From assembly GCA_028565635.1 (NCBI GenBank), contig JAOXYB010100604.1, positions 1-14,373 on the forward strand: a DNA stretch of 14,373 bases, given 5' to 3'. This stretch comes from Phoronis ovalis. Its lineage: Eukaryota; Phoronida; Phoronidae. The notes beneath the pieces were generated by a model. That model was given only the letters and a program-made list of their open reading frames with translations. It searched no databases and had not been told where the DNA came from. The position numbers and the translations under genes were made by a program. How positions within the stretch are numbered: the first letter of the stretch is position 1; each line of letters starts with the position of its first letter. Positions 10,201 to 14,373 of this stretch are shown piece by piece.

Positions 10201-10304
10201 GCTGAAATGTGTTTTTTACCTTACATTTTATTAACTTCTTACCAGTAATTTGTGGGAAATTCATAACGTTTACTCTCATTTCTAGGTACATTTCGTGATC
10301 TCAT
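1025..10304 (-). CDS. SLC37-family sugar-phosphate/phosphate exchanger, complete 13-exon gene
   Basis: Coding exons in order of transcription: 10304-10243, 8850-8820, 8216-8124, 7536-7456, 7217-7023, 6258-6199, 5832-5760, 4806-4740, 4612-4522, 3727-3633, 3194-3034, 1553-1479, 1209-1025. All introns are GT..AG and every phase closes, giving 422 residues and a TGA stop. Seen in the product: a major-facilitator motif A (GPLGDKYGARK, about residues 66-76); a GTAQSQCWP segment (109-117) at the place of the family's G-x-x-Q-x-x-G-W-P; YGWRST (161-166); a hydrophilic central loop (about 186-221); WLPMYL (243-248); EAGMYSTMFEIGG (258-270); and GSIGAVVEGPL (364-374). About 12 hydrophobic segments are visible. 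SLC37 members swap sugar phosphate for inorganic phosphate, usually at the endoplasmic reticulum membrane. The length is near SLC37A4 (about 430) and shorter than SLC37A1-A3 (about 500), but the wording around residues 232-270 looks closer to SLC37A1-A3. No KKxx retrieval signal is present; the tail ends SADSNI. Paralogue not assigned. Family call secure; N-terminal 31 residues less so. Confidence 0.9.
1479..1553 (-). CDS. SLC37-like gene, coding exon 12
   Basis: Acceptor TTTGTCCCTAG; donor AAATG|GTGAGA; 75 bases in phase with both neighbours. Reads GSVPAQIGEMDNRNAAAAVV then GFVN. This is the stretch between helices 10 and 11, where relatives have an alanine-rich A-x-A-x-x-T run before the G-S-G/GSIGA motif. 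Confidence 0.93.
1924..2135. repeat. Imperfect tandem array with CCCATTTTTAGGG core
   Basis: The core CCATTTTTAGG or a close variant starts at 1924, 1957, 1989, 2065 and 2094, and a broken copy (CCATTGGGG) at 2127. Spacing is 33, 32, 76, 29 and 33, so the period is about 33 bases with a degraded stretch in the middle. Between cores lie A/T-rich spacers such as CTCAAAAATGGA. The array sits in intron 12... of the transporter by position, that is between exons 11 and 12. It may be the inside of a short element bounded by G-run ends near 1865 and C-run near 2163. Confidence 0.7.
2220..2510. repeat. Two diverged tandem copies of a 146-bp unit carrying a hairpin
   Basis: The first hairpin has arms 2232-2243 and 2249-2260 (11 of 12 pairs; AATATGGCCA / TGGCCATATT) around the loop CCAGT. 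The second has arms 2378-2389 and 2395-2406 (10 of 12) around the same loop CCAGT. The flanks also match: GGAAGTAATCT against GGAAGTGATCT after the hairpins, and GAAAACGAAGCTGATCGG against GAAACCTAAGCAGG further on. The hairpins sit 146 bases apart. The core includes CCATCTTGG / AAGATGGC-like text, resembling a YY1 site. Confidence 0.6.
3034..3194 (-). CDS. SLC37-like gene, coding exon 11 (helices 9-10)
   Basis: Acceptor TTGCAG; donor TTAG|GTGAGT; 161 bases (one base completing Ser283, 53 codons, one base of Gly337). Starts VFKGRSLYGTTVFCFL, the second-half counterpart of the motif A loop followed by helix 9. It ends LFAGALNCGPDMIL, the G-x-x-x-x-G-P segment near helix 10 in SLC37 proteins. 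Confidence 0.94.
3195..3632 (-). other. Intron 10 of the SLC37-like gene
   Basis: A 438-base intron with AT-rich sequence. Two overlapping 60-residue plus-strand open frames here have no coding character. Confidence 0.8.
3633..3727 (-). CDS. SLC37-like gene, coding exon 10 (helix 8)
   Basis: Acceptor CTCTTTGTAG; donor AAAAG|GTATGG; 31 codons plus two bases. Begins LNYTKTEAGMYSTMFEIGG and runs into a glycine-rich helix. Exon 9 ends in LLNY and exon 10 begins LNY. This looks like a duplicated splice edge, but the joined spacing from WLP to EAG matches the family, so both copies belong. N253-Y-T is a possible glycosylation sequon. Confidence 0.94.
3728..4521 (-). other. Intron 9 of the SLC37-like gene
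   Basis: A 794-base intron. Apart from a short ACACAA-type run near 4150 I see no repeat or gene. Confidence 0.8.
4522..4612 (-). CDS. SLC37-like gene, coding exon 9 (helix 7)
   Basis: Acceptor ATTTTCAG; donor TTAT|GTAAGT; 91 bases, ending in phase 0. Encodes VVPEICVAMFCLKVVRYSMY followed by MWLPMYLLNY. The K-x-V-x-Y-x-x-x-x-W-L-P-x-Y pattern is diagnostic of SLC37A1-A3-type proteins. Confidence 0.95.
4740..4806 (-). CDS. SLC37-like gene, coding exon 8 (central loop)
   Basis: Acceptor TTCATTTCAG; donor TTCC|GTAAGT; 67 bases. Completes Ala199 and carries 21 codons rich in Ser, Gly, Lys and Glu (QPSSSGGKEETRPRL), then DIMHF and two bases of Pro221. This is the variable hydrophilic loop between the two six-helix halves. 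It is short compared with SLC37A1-A3. Confidence 0.9.
4807..5759 (-). other. Intron 7 of the SLC37-like gene
   Basis: A 953-base intron that holds the probable miniature element at 4950-5267. The remainder is AT-rich with no structure I can name. Confidence 0.8.
4950..5267. mobile_element. Probable miniature inverted-repeat element in intron 7
   Basis: The left edge reads CAGGGAGGTTCTGCTGGA. The reverse complement of the right edge reads CAGACGGAGGAGTTCAGCTA, which aligns with two small gaps (CAG, GGAGG, TTC, GCT shared). Inside are consecutive 31-base units starting at 5137, 5168 and 5199 with the core GGTATCTCTAC or a variant, and the same core again at 4991. A CAGGG-like start is common in hAT elements. 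I find no clear 8-bp target duplication, so the ends may be off or eroded. Confidence 0.5.
5760..5832 (-). CDS. SLC37-like gene, coding exon 7 (end of helix 6 and central loop)
   Basis: Acceptor TTCTATTACAG; donor AAAAG|GTAAGT; 24 codons plus one base (phase 1). Begins GSLGILVLFIFKQPQEVGIE. The P-x-E-V-G following the helix matches the start of the central cytoplasmic loop in SLC37 proteins. Confidence 0.93.
5833..6198 (-). other. Intron 6 of the SLC37-like gene
   Basis: A 366-base intron from TGT|GTAAGC to the TATTACAG acceptor. Nothing else recognised. Confidence 0.8.
6199..6258 (-). CDS. SLC37-like gene, coding exon 6 (helix 6)
   Basis: Acceptor TATATTTACAG; donor TGT|GTAAGC; 20 codons, phase 0. 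Reads VALQRYYGWRSTFLIPSLIC. The YGWRSTF stretch is the Gly-Trp-Arg loop seen between helices 5 and 6 in many sugar-phosphate exchangers. Confidence 0.93.
6259..7022 (-). other. Intron 5 of the SLC37-like gene
   Basis: A 764-base intron. A small inverted pair, ACCTCTAAT / ATTGGAGGT, sits near 6608-6627; otherwise nothing is seen. Confidence 0.8.
7023..7217 (-). CDS. SLC37-like gene, coding exon 5 (helices 4-5)
   Basis: Acceptor TTTCTTTACAG; donor GCG|GTAGGT; 65 codons, phase 0 at both ends. Contains hydrophobic NIIIFLVLLFING, then GTAQSQCWPNC, which lies where SLC37 proteins have the G-x-x-Q-x-x-G-W-P segment. The usual Gly before Trp is Cys here. It continues to WFSDDYRDTMFGLFG and a glycine-rich helix (MGGIMGTALA). 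A second possible donor six bases downstream breaks the phase with exon 6. Confidence 0.93.
7456..7536 (-). CDS. SLC37-like gene, coding exon 4 (motif A)
   Basis: Acceptor is a long T-run followed by CCAG; donor ATG|GTAAAG; phase 0 at both ends, 27 codons. Encodes GPLGDKYGARK, the conserved loop between helices 2 and 3 of major facilitator proteins (G-x-L-x-D-x-x-G-x-R/K), then helix 3 (FGFGLILSAIS). This is the strongest single superfamily marker in the gene. Confidence 0.95.
7537..8123 (-). other. Intron 3 of the SLC37-like gene
   Basis: A 587-base intron with a good T-rich acceptor at its end. No repeat or gene recognised. Confidence 0.8.
8124..8216 (-). CDS. SLC37-like gene, coding exon 3 (residues 32-62)
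   Basis: Acceptor TTCTTTTGCAG and donor CAG|GTTAGA; phase 0 at both ends, 31 codons. Begins IKSDLHDELL and ends LLFPYAFMQ. This is the loop after helix 1 followed by helix 2, with the LG-M-LDMA pattern that precedes motif A in this family. Confidence 0.88.
8217..8819 (-). other. Intron 2 of the SLC37-like gene
   Basis: A 603-base intron, if the microexon is right. A CAGGGTGACCAGAAATAAAT stretch from 8279 looks like a transposon start, but no matching opposite end is visible. A CCAAGATGGCACC stretch near 8611 recalls a YY1-type site. Confidence 0.6.
8820..8850 (-). CDS. SLC37-like gene, coding exon 2 (31-base microexon)
   Basis: Flanked by TATTTTACAG and a weaker donor (GTGATA). One base completes the previous codon, then it reads FMIGLIFRTS in phase with exon 3. 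It would form the end of helix 1 and the arginine that SLC37 proteins carry after that helix. Helix 1 looks a few residues shorter than in relatives I recall, so this exon is the least certain part of the model. Confidence 0.5.
8851..10242 (-). other. Intron 1 of the SLC37-like gene
   Basis: A 1,392-base first coding intron, from CTG|GTAAGA to TTTTACAG. It contains the imperfect hairpin at 9436-9462. No other exon with family resemblance was found here. Confidence 0.6.
9436..9462. repeat. Imperfect hairpin
   Basis: CTGGGAGTATA is followed after a short loop by CGTATTCCCAG, whose reverse complement starts CTGGGAATACG. It lies in the long first coding intron of the transporter. It could be a fragment of an element end; nothing else supports that. 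Confidence 0.3.
10243..10304 (-). CDS. SLC37-like gene, coding exon 1 (start)
   Basis: Encodes residues 1-20 and the first two bases of Trp21. The ATG at 10304-10302 is the first Met after an in-frame TAA about 50 bases upstream. The exon ends TACTG|GTAAGA, a good donor, leaving phase 2. The next exon supplies the G that completes TGG. The peptide is hydrophilic and basic (MRSRNVPRNESKRYEF), as expected for a cytosolic N-terminus before helix 1. No extra upstream coding exon is needed, but a non-coding 5' exon cannot be excluded. Confidence 0.6.
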
Positions 10305-10328
10305 TCTTCTCGAGATAACCCGAGATCC

Positions 10329-10336
10329 ACGGAAGT
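10329..10336 (-). promoter_or_regulatory. ETS-like site upstream of SLC37-like ATG
   Basis: ACGGAAGT on the plus strand (ACTTCCGT on the gene strand), 25 to 32 bases before the ATG of the transporter. ETS sites close to the start are common in TATA-less housekeeping promoters of animals. Motif match only. Confidence 0.3.
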
Positions 10337-10536
10337 GTCCTTACCGGTTCCTTAGAGATACCCTGTTTCAGTAAAGTTACTGACTAGATGTGGTAATTAA
10401 TATAAGAGGTGGAAGAGTCATGGATGCAGAAGTGAAAATTTATGCGGAATTCGTTTATTTAATTAAGCTGATAATAAGTATTTTCGAACTTCGGCCCATC
10501 TGACATACGAGAACCCCATGACCCTAAAATGTGGCT

Positions 10537-10544
10537 GCTGTACT
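10537..10544. repeat. Left target-site duplication GCTGTACT
   Basis: Exact direct copy of 10841-10848 at the outer edge of the inverted-repeat element. Eight bases is the length produced by hAT-type and P-type transposases. Confidence 0.8.
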
Positions 10545-10840
10545 CGGGGGGGGGGTTGTCAATATGAAAGTGGGTACGCATGTTCCAACAAAATTTCACG
10601 TGAAAGGTATGTTTTTCAAACAGCCGGTGCGTAACGTGTTACGCGCTTAGGGTAATTATGTTTTTTGGCTACAATCACAAAAAGGGGTAGTTTTGGAGGC
10701 GTGACACTTCATTAGGGGTGTTTTTTCAAAAAACTAACTTCCTTAGGGGTGTAATTTTTCCAGAATTTCACTTCGTTAAGGGCTTTTTTGAAAGTCATGT
10801 TGGAACATGGGTACCCATTTTCATACTGACTGCCCCCGGG
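10545..10840. mobile_element. 296-bp miniature inverted-repeat transposon with 8-bp target duplication
   Basis: The left end (10545-10590) and right end (10798-10840) are inverted copies. Over the inner 33 bases, starting GTCAATATGAAA on the left, 30 match; outside these both ends are G-runs. The flanking 8-mer GCTGTACT is present directly at both edges (10537-10544 and 10841-10848). Inside are three imperfect units starting CTTC at 10707, 10738 and 10771 (spacing 31 and 33), each with a TTAGGGG-like core. There is no coding capacity. Eight-base duplications are typical of hAT and P superfamilies; a non-autonomous hAT-like element is my best guess. It lies in the intergenic space, 238 bases upstream of the transporter ATG. 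Confidence 0.85.
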
Positions 10841-10848
10841 GCTGTACT
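10841..10848. repeat. Right target-site duplication GCTGTACT
   Basis: Exact direct copy of 10537-10544, immediately outside the right terminal inverted repeat. Confidence 0.8.
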
Positions 10849-11221
10849 AGGGACTAGATCGGCTATAATAATACTGAAGACCACATAATATGGGTCTCAT
10901 GTTTTGAAACGTGACCAGTATTAAACTATCTGAGCTCCACTTGAGCGTTCTCTTGTTATACACATCGACCAAGGACTTATAAATATAAAACTGATTTCAT
11001 TACTAATATTACTATTACAGTATTAGTCTCAGCAGCAACGTGGTCGTAGCCCGTAGATTCAATTTCAAATGTAGAAAAAACTTACTACGCCTATGGGTTT
11101 CCTAAGAAAATATGTGGCAGCATATCCCAACCATGCTAAAGTAAAAATAATGATCTGTCTTGTTCGTAGAGATAGCATTCTTCTCTATGTTAAATATATG
11201 CCACATATAAGAGTTTACACC

Positions 11222-11322
11222 ATGCCGAATTGCCGCGACGACTACTGTAGTACTAAAGCAGTAAAGGCAGACGAAGCAGGAAAAGCTTTTTTACATGAAA
11301 GGTTCCACAACATGTCACAACA
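11222..11322 (+). other. Candidate alternative 5' exon or orphan coding segment
   Basis: An open frame (open from 11093) with an ATG at 11222 reads MPNCRDDYCSTKAVKADEAG and then KAFLHERFHNMSQ. It stops at a strong donor sequence, CA|GTGAGT (GTGAGT at 11323-11328). The segment is richer in CG than the DNA around it. The two leftover bases (CA) would join in phase with a possible acceptor at 11915-11916, giving CAG GTT GTC and then the main ATG at 11936. TXNRD genes in vertebrates are known for alternative first exons. The acceptor has a poor pyrimidine tract, and the peptide resembles nothing I can name with confidence, so this may be chance. Confidence 0.25.
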
Positions 11323-11681
11323 GTGAGTGAGTATTGTCCTTTTGAAAGTGCGTGCATATATTACCTTGATACTAACCTTTTTGATACACATATTAAGATA
11401 ATATAAAAAAAGTTTTAAACATTCGAATGTATTATATTATAATTTTTCTGATTTTAGACGCAAATTACTGTTTAACTGTTTATGCTGACTTGCACGAACC
11501 CAGTACCTTCAGTTTAATACATACGAATACATGTTCCTTCGCTGTCATAATATAACAAGCGTTATTCTCAGCCAACATAACACTATATACAAAATGTGCA
11601 TAACTATAGTAACATATCAAGAAAATTACACATGGCAGAAAGCCCACTTCTGATTCAAATGAAACTTTTTCCTGTCAATGA

Positions 11682-11690
11682 TTTCCCGCC
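11682..11690 (+). promoter_or_regulatory. E2F-like site upstream of the glutaredoxin gene
   Basis: TTTCCCGCC matches the E2F/DP consensus (TTTSSCGC) and lies about 250 bases before the ATG. The stretch from 11680 to 11820 has more CG dinucleotides than the surrounding DNA, which fits a promoter. No TATA box is evident. Motif match only. Confidence 0.35.
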
Positions 11691-11935
11691 ATAAATTTTA
11701 GTGTCAACCTGGGTCAAACCTCCATTCGGAACATTCGCGATTCCGATTTCTTGGTATTCTTGAAAGAAATTGCCGTGTCATCGTCGACTAATCCGGACTT
11801 TATCAGTATTGTTGTTATCAGTGATTATGTGAGAGTGTGATATTGCTCGAAGTGTAAGGGGAAACGCTGTAAATCAAAATTTATCGCCAATATAAAGAGA
11901 CTGTTGTCGCCGACAGGGTTGTCCAAAACGGCAGA

Positions 11936-12040
11936 ATGCCTCCTGTCAATGGCGGGGACTTAAGATCCCAGATTGAAGACTATATCAAATCGCACAAAGT
12001 GATGATCTTCAGCAAAGCTACATGTCCTTTCTGCGCTAAG
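11936..12040 (+). CDS. Glutaredoxin domain, first coding exon; probable TXNRD3-like thioredoxin-glutathione reductase
   Basis: Reads MPPVNGGDLRSQIEDYIKSH then KVMIFSKATCPFCAK. This is the first strand and helix of a glutaredoxin fold with a dithiol active site C30-P-F-C33 at the usual place after strand F-S-K. Such domains reduce glutathione-mixed disulfides. Fused in front of thioredoxin reductase, they let one enzyme use NADPH to reduce both thioredoxin and glutathione. The ATG follows an in-frame TAA at 11870-11872, and the exon ends AAG|GTGAGT in phase 0. The gene is divergent from the SLC37-like gene. The reductase part and any selenocysteine lie beyond the window, so a stand-alone glutaredoxin remains possible. 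Confidence 0.88.
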
Positions 12041-14098
12041 GTGAGTGATGAGGAACTATTATAGTTGGTTTCTTAAGCCGAAAATATGTTTTAGAATTAT
12101 TTGTACACGTCATACATGACAGTCTGACACACTGATGACATGTCTGACACTTAGTAACTAACATATAGTTAAAAAAACATATTTTGGCTGCCTGCCACCT
12201 AATCATGGATATATGATTCTAACGATGTGTGCTTGTGGTTACTGTAGGGTAGTTGTCCAACTCACTCCAAGTATATCTTAAAATGTCGACATTTTTTCTT
12301 TCGTCAAAAACCTTCAACAGTTTTCAGCTTATATTAATTGGACCATGACCCTGTACAAAGTACCTACAACAGTGGTTGTAATTATTTCCGTCTATTAATG
12401 GCGAAAGTTGTTTTGGTCATGGCCCAAGTGATTGTTTTAATGTGCAGAAAAGTACAATTAACTGGAAGCAATATATCTGATGTACTCATTGCGTTTATCT
12501 ACAATGCCCATCTTCATAGAAGCTTGGCTTCAGATAAAATTTAATTGTTAGAATGAAGCTGAACTTTCATACCTTGTGATCCTGAGGAATTCCCGGGGAT
12601 ATCTTACCGTATGGATCTGATGGGATGTGCAGCTGGTTTGGGGTACCTTTTTGATAAATTTTGGTATATATATCTGTTACGCTCTTGTGGTATTTATTGG
12701 GTATAGTTTGAGACCTAATCAAGAAATATTTTAGATAAGTATATTTGGGGTCTGTTTTTCCAGCAATGTAGTGCAAAGAATCCAATAAAACATATTTAAA
12801 ACATTGAACAAGAGACCCCCTCCCCGAATAAATCTACCAGTAAATATCCATTACTGATCTTTGAAACAACTTGAGCTAAATTAAGGATATCAACTACAGG
12901 TGTGTAATGCTTAATACGGCTACATGCAATTATGACTGCTAACTGAGCAAACTAGTATTGCTGCGGAAGGTATCTTATACTTGGCTAGAATACTAAAGAG
13001 TAACAGCCTATACAAGTAACAGCAAGTATCATCATTGTCGTCTGACATTTGCCTGCACAAATGCAGATGATCTTACACTCCTCTCTAACCCACTTGATCC
13101 TGAGCTGCTGTCACGCTGATAATGAATTATAGTTGATACAAGAAATATAACATTTTTACTTACGATAAAGAAATAAAAGTAAGCAAAATTATGTAAATAA
13201 ATAAGTGAATATTTTGTAAAATAAAATAAAGTAAGAAAGGCAGGTAATTGTCTGTAAATAAATCAAAAGAATAAATAAAAATTTCAAGGAGGTAATATGT
13301 GGAGTTAATAAGGGATAGCTTTATTTTTTTATGTTTTTGTTGTGTAATTTTATAGATACATAATAATGTGCAAAGGTATCTGCTAAAAATATCAGTCTGA
13401 ATAAAAAATATCAGCTGATAAATCTTGTGAACGTCATCATCATGCAGTGATATGCAGGTGTGAACTTTACACTGAGACAGATGGATCTGTATGTGTACTT
13501 GCTACACTAATGTACAGTATTATATTGTTTCATTGAATTCAAAGGAATTGTTTATATATAGAAATGGCAAGTCACTTAATTCAAGGCAAAATCCGGCTTT
13601 TGTGCTTAGTTCATGGATTACATTCATTTCAGATATTAATGTTATTTATCTTGTTTATTCAACTGCACACAGTCCAGATGTACTAACATTAAGTACATTA
13701 AGTTCTAATATTTCTTGTATAACTAAAGGAAGGGGAATATGCAAAAAACTATGGAGTATTTTTGTTTTAAGCAACTTAGTAAAATGAGCACAACTGGCAC
13801 TACATTTCGCTATAACAGCACAATCCAAACAACTACAAAATCTTTTGTTAAACTTGCAACACACATTTTTTTTTTAGCTGGTCTAAATACGGGGCAACCA
13901 TTCCCAAGCCAAATACACCAGTATTTTTCCAATGTGAACAAAGCAAAATGAAATTTTTCGCCATGCTCCATGGATTGTGCAATAAAAAAGCACACTTATG
14001 TCCAGGTCCCATATCAAAAAGGTGTCTGGTAATTGTTAGTTTTTATTGTATCTTGTATTATCGCTGCATTGTACAATCTTTTTTTTTTTCATTTGTAG
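12041..14098 (+). other. First intron of the glutaredoxin gene
   Basis: A 2,058-base intron from AAG|GTGAGT to a T-run and TTTGTAG. It contains an A-rich AAATAAA-like tract at about 13138-13290. Open frames of 60-98 residues on both strands between 13490 and 13995 have no recognisable domain. Confidence 0.85.
13138..13290. repeat. A-rich low-complexity tract
   Basis: Repeated AAATAAA, AAATAAG and AAAGTAAG words on the plus strand with few pyrimidines other than T. Several AATAAA hexamers occur, but they lie inside an intron and are more likely simple sequence than a poly(A) signal. Confidence 0.6.
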
Positions 14099-14159
14099 GT
14101 TAAAGATCTCTTCAAGACTAGGAAGGTTACATATTATGCTTTAGAACTTGATGAAATTG
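14099..14159 (+). CDS. Glutaredoxin domain, second coding exon (gene continues past window)
   Basis: Acceptor is a T-run followed by TTTGTAG; donor ATTG|GTAAGT; 20 codons plus one base (phase 1). Reads VKDLFKTRKVTYYALELDEI (residues 36-55), continuing directly from CPFCAK. The V-K-x-L-F ... V-x-Y-x-x-L-E-L-D pattern is the wording used by the glutaredoxin domain of thioredoxin-glutathione reductases. Plain glutaredoxins differ more in the helix after the active site. The next exon would start in phase 1 and is not present in the last 214 bases. Confidence 0.88.
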
Positions 14160-14373
14160 GTAAGTGTCAATCCGCTGAAGCTAGCGGTCTTCATTAAAAA
14201 AGTTGTATGTTGTTTTGGGTGGAAAGGTGTTAATGTGTGGAACTGACAGGGATGTGCCAATGGGTAGAGATACGTACTTGTGGCGAATTTTAGTGTATTT
14301 CAGGGAACCTTTCACAACCCCGTGGTACATTTTGGGAAGTTTTTGAAGCCTAGTAATGAAATCCTTTGCAAAT
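14160..14373 (+). other. Start of the second intron of the glutaredoxin gene
   Basis: Begins with GTAAGT after phase 1. No exon with glutaredoxin wording is visible before the window ends. Confidence 0.75.

Larger units (their letters stand above)
10305..11935. other. Intergenic region between divergent genes
   Basis: About 1.6 kb between the two ATGs, including both 5' untranslated regions and probably both promoters. It holds the transposon at 10545-10840, the candidate exon at 11222-11322, and the ETS-like and E2F-like sites. Confidence 0.7.

Noticed and set aside
11040-11110. Minus-strand 5' untranslated exon of the transporter ending at a GTAAGT near 11085
   Set aside because: The donor sequence is good, but there is no acceptor pairing or transcript evidence, and the ATG exon already has an upstream in-frame stop.
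12567-12785. 72-residue minus-strand open frame in the glutaredoxin intron
   Set aside because: No recognisable domain and no splice context. It could be a decayed repeat, but nothing identifies one.
13491-13995. Overlapping open frames on both strands (60-98 residues)
   Set aside because: Several frames are open at once, which points to chance in stop-poor sequence. None resembles a known protein or transposase.

Overview
This window is AT-rich nuclear DNA from an invertebrate animal. Genes are split into short exons with GT..AG introns, there is no operon or ribosome-binding-site structure, and both recognisable proteins belong to animal families. The species cannot be fixed from sequence alone. 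A glutaredoxin domain with the features of thioredoxin-glutathione reductase, together with many short non-autonomous DNA elements, would fit a marine invertebrate.

Minus strand, 10304 down to 1025: a complete 13-exon gene for a 12-helix major facilitator transporter of the SLC37 sugar-phosphate/phosphate exchanger family. The exon phases join without a break into 422 residues plus stop (1,269 coding bases). The 11 exons downstream of exon 2 are secure. The first coding exon and the 31-base second exon are less certain, although they also fit in phase and an in-frame stop lies upstream of the chosen ATG.

Plus strand, 11936 onward: the first two coding exons (11936-12040 and 14099-14159) of a glutaredoxin-domain protein with a C-P-F-C active site. 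The wording best fits the N-terminal glutaredoxin domain of a TXNRD3-like thioredoxin-glutathione reductase. The gene runs off the right edge. A possible alternative upstream exon (11222-11322) splices in phase to a weak acceptor just before the main ATG.

The two genes are head to head with about 1.6 kb between their ATGs. That interval holds a clear 296-bp miniature inverted-repeat transposon with an 8-bp target duplication, an ETS-like site near the transporter start, and an E2F-like site before the glutaredoxin gene.

The introns hold several short repetitive structures: a CCCATTTTTAGGG array near 1924-2135, a 146-bp tandem duplication carrying paired hairpins at about 2220-2510, and a second probable miniature element at 4950-5267. 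Three of the short elements contain internal units of about 31-33 bp. The remaining intron and flanking DNA shows no gene I can support. If the family assignments hold, one gene moves phosphorylated sugars across an internal membrane and the other is an NADPH-dependent redox enzyme; any functional link is inference.
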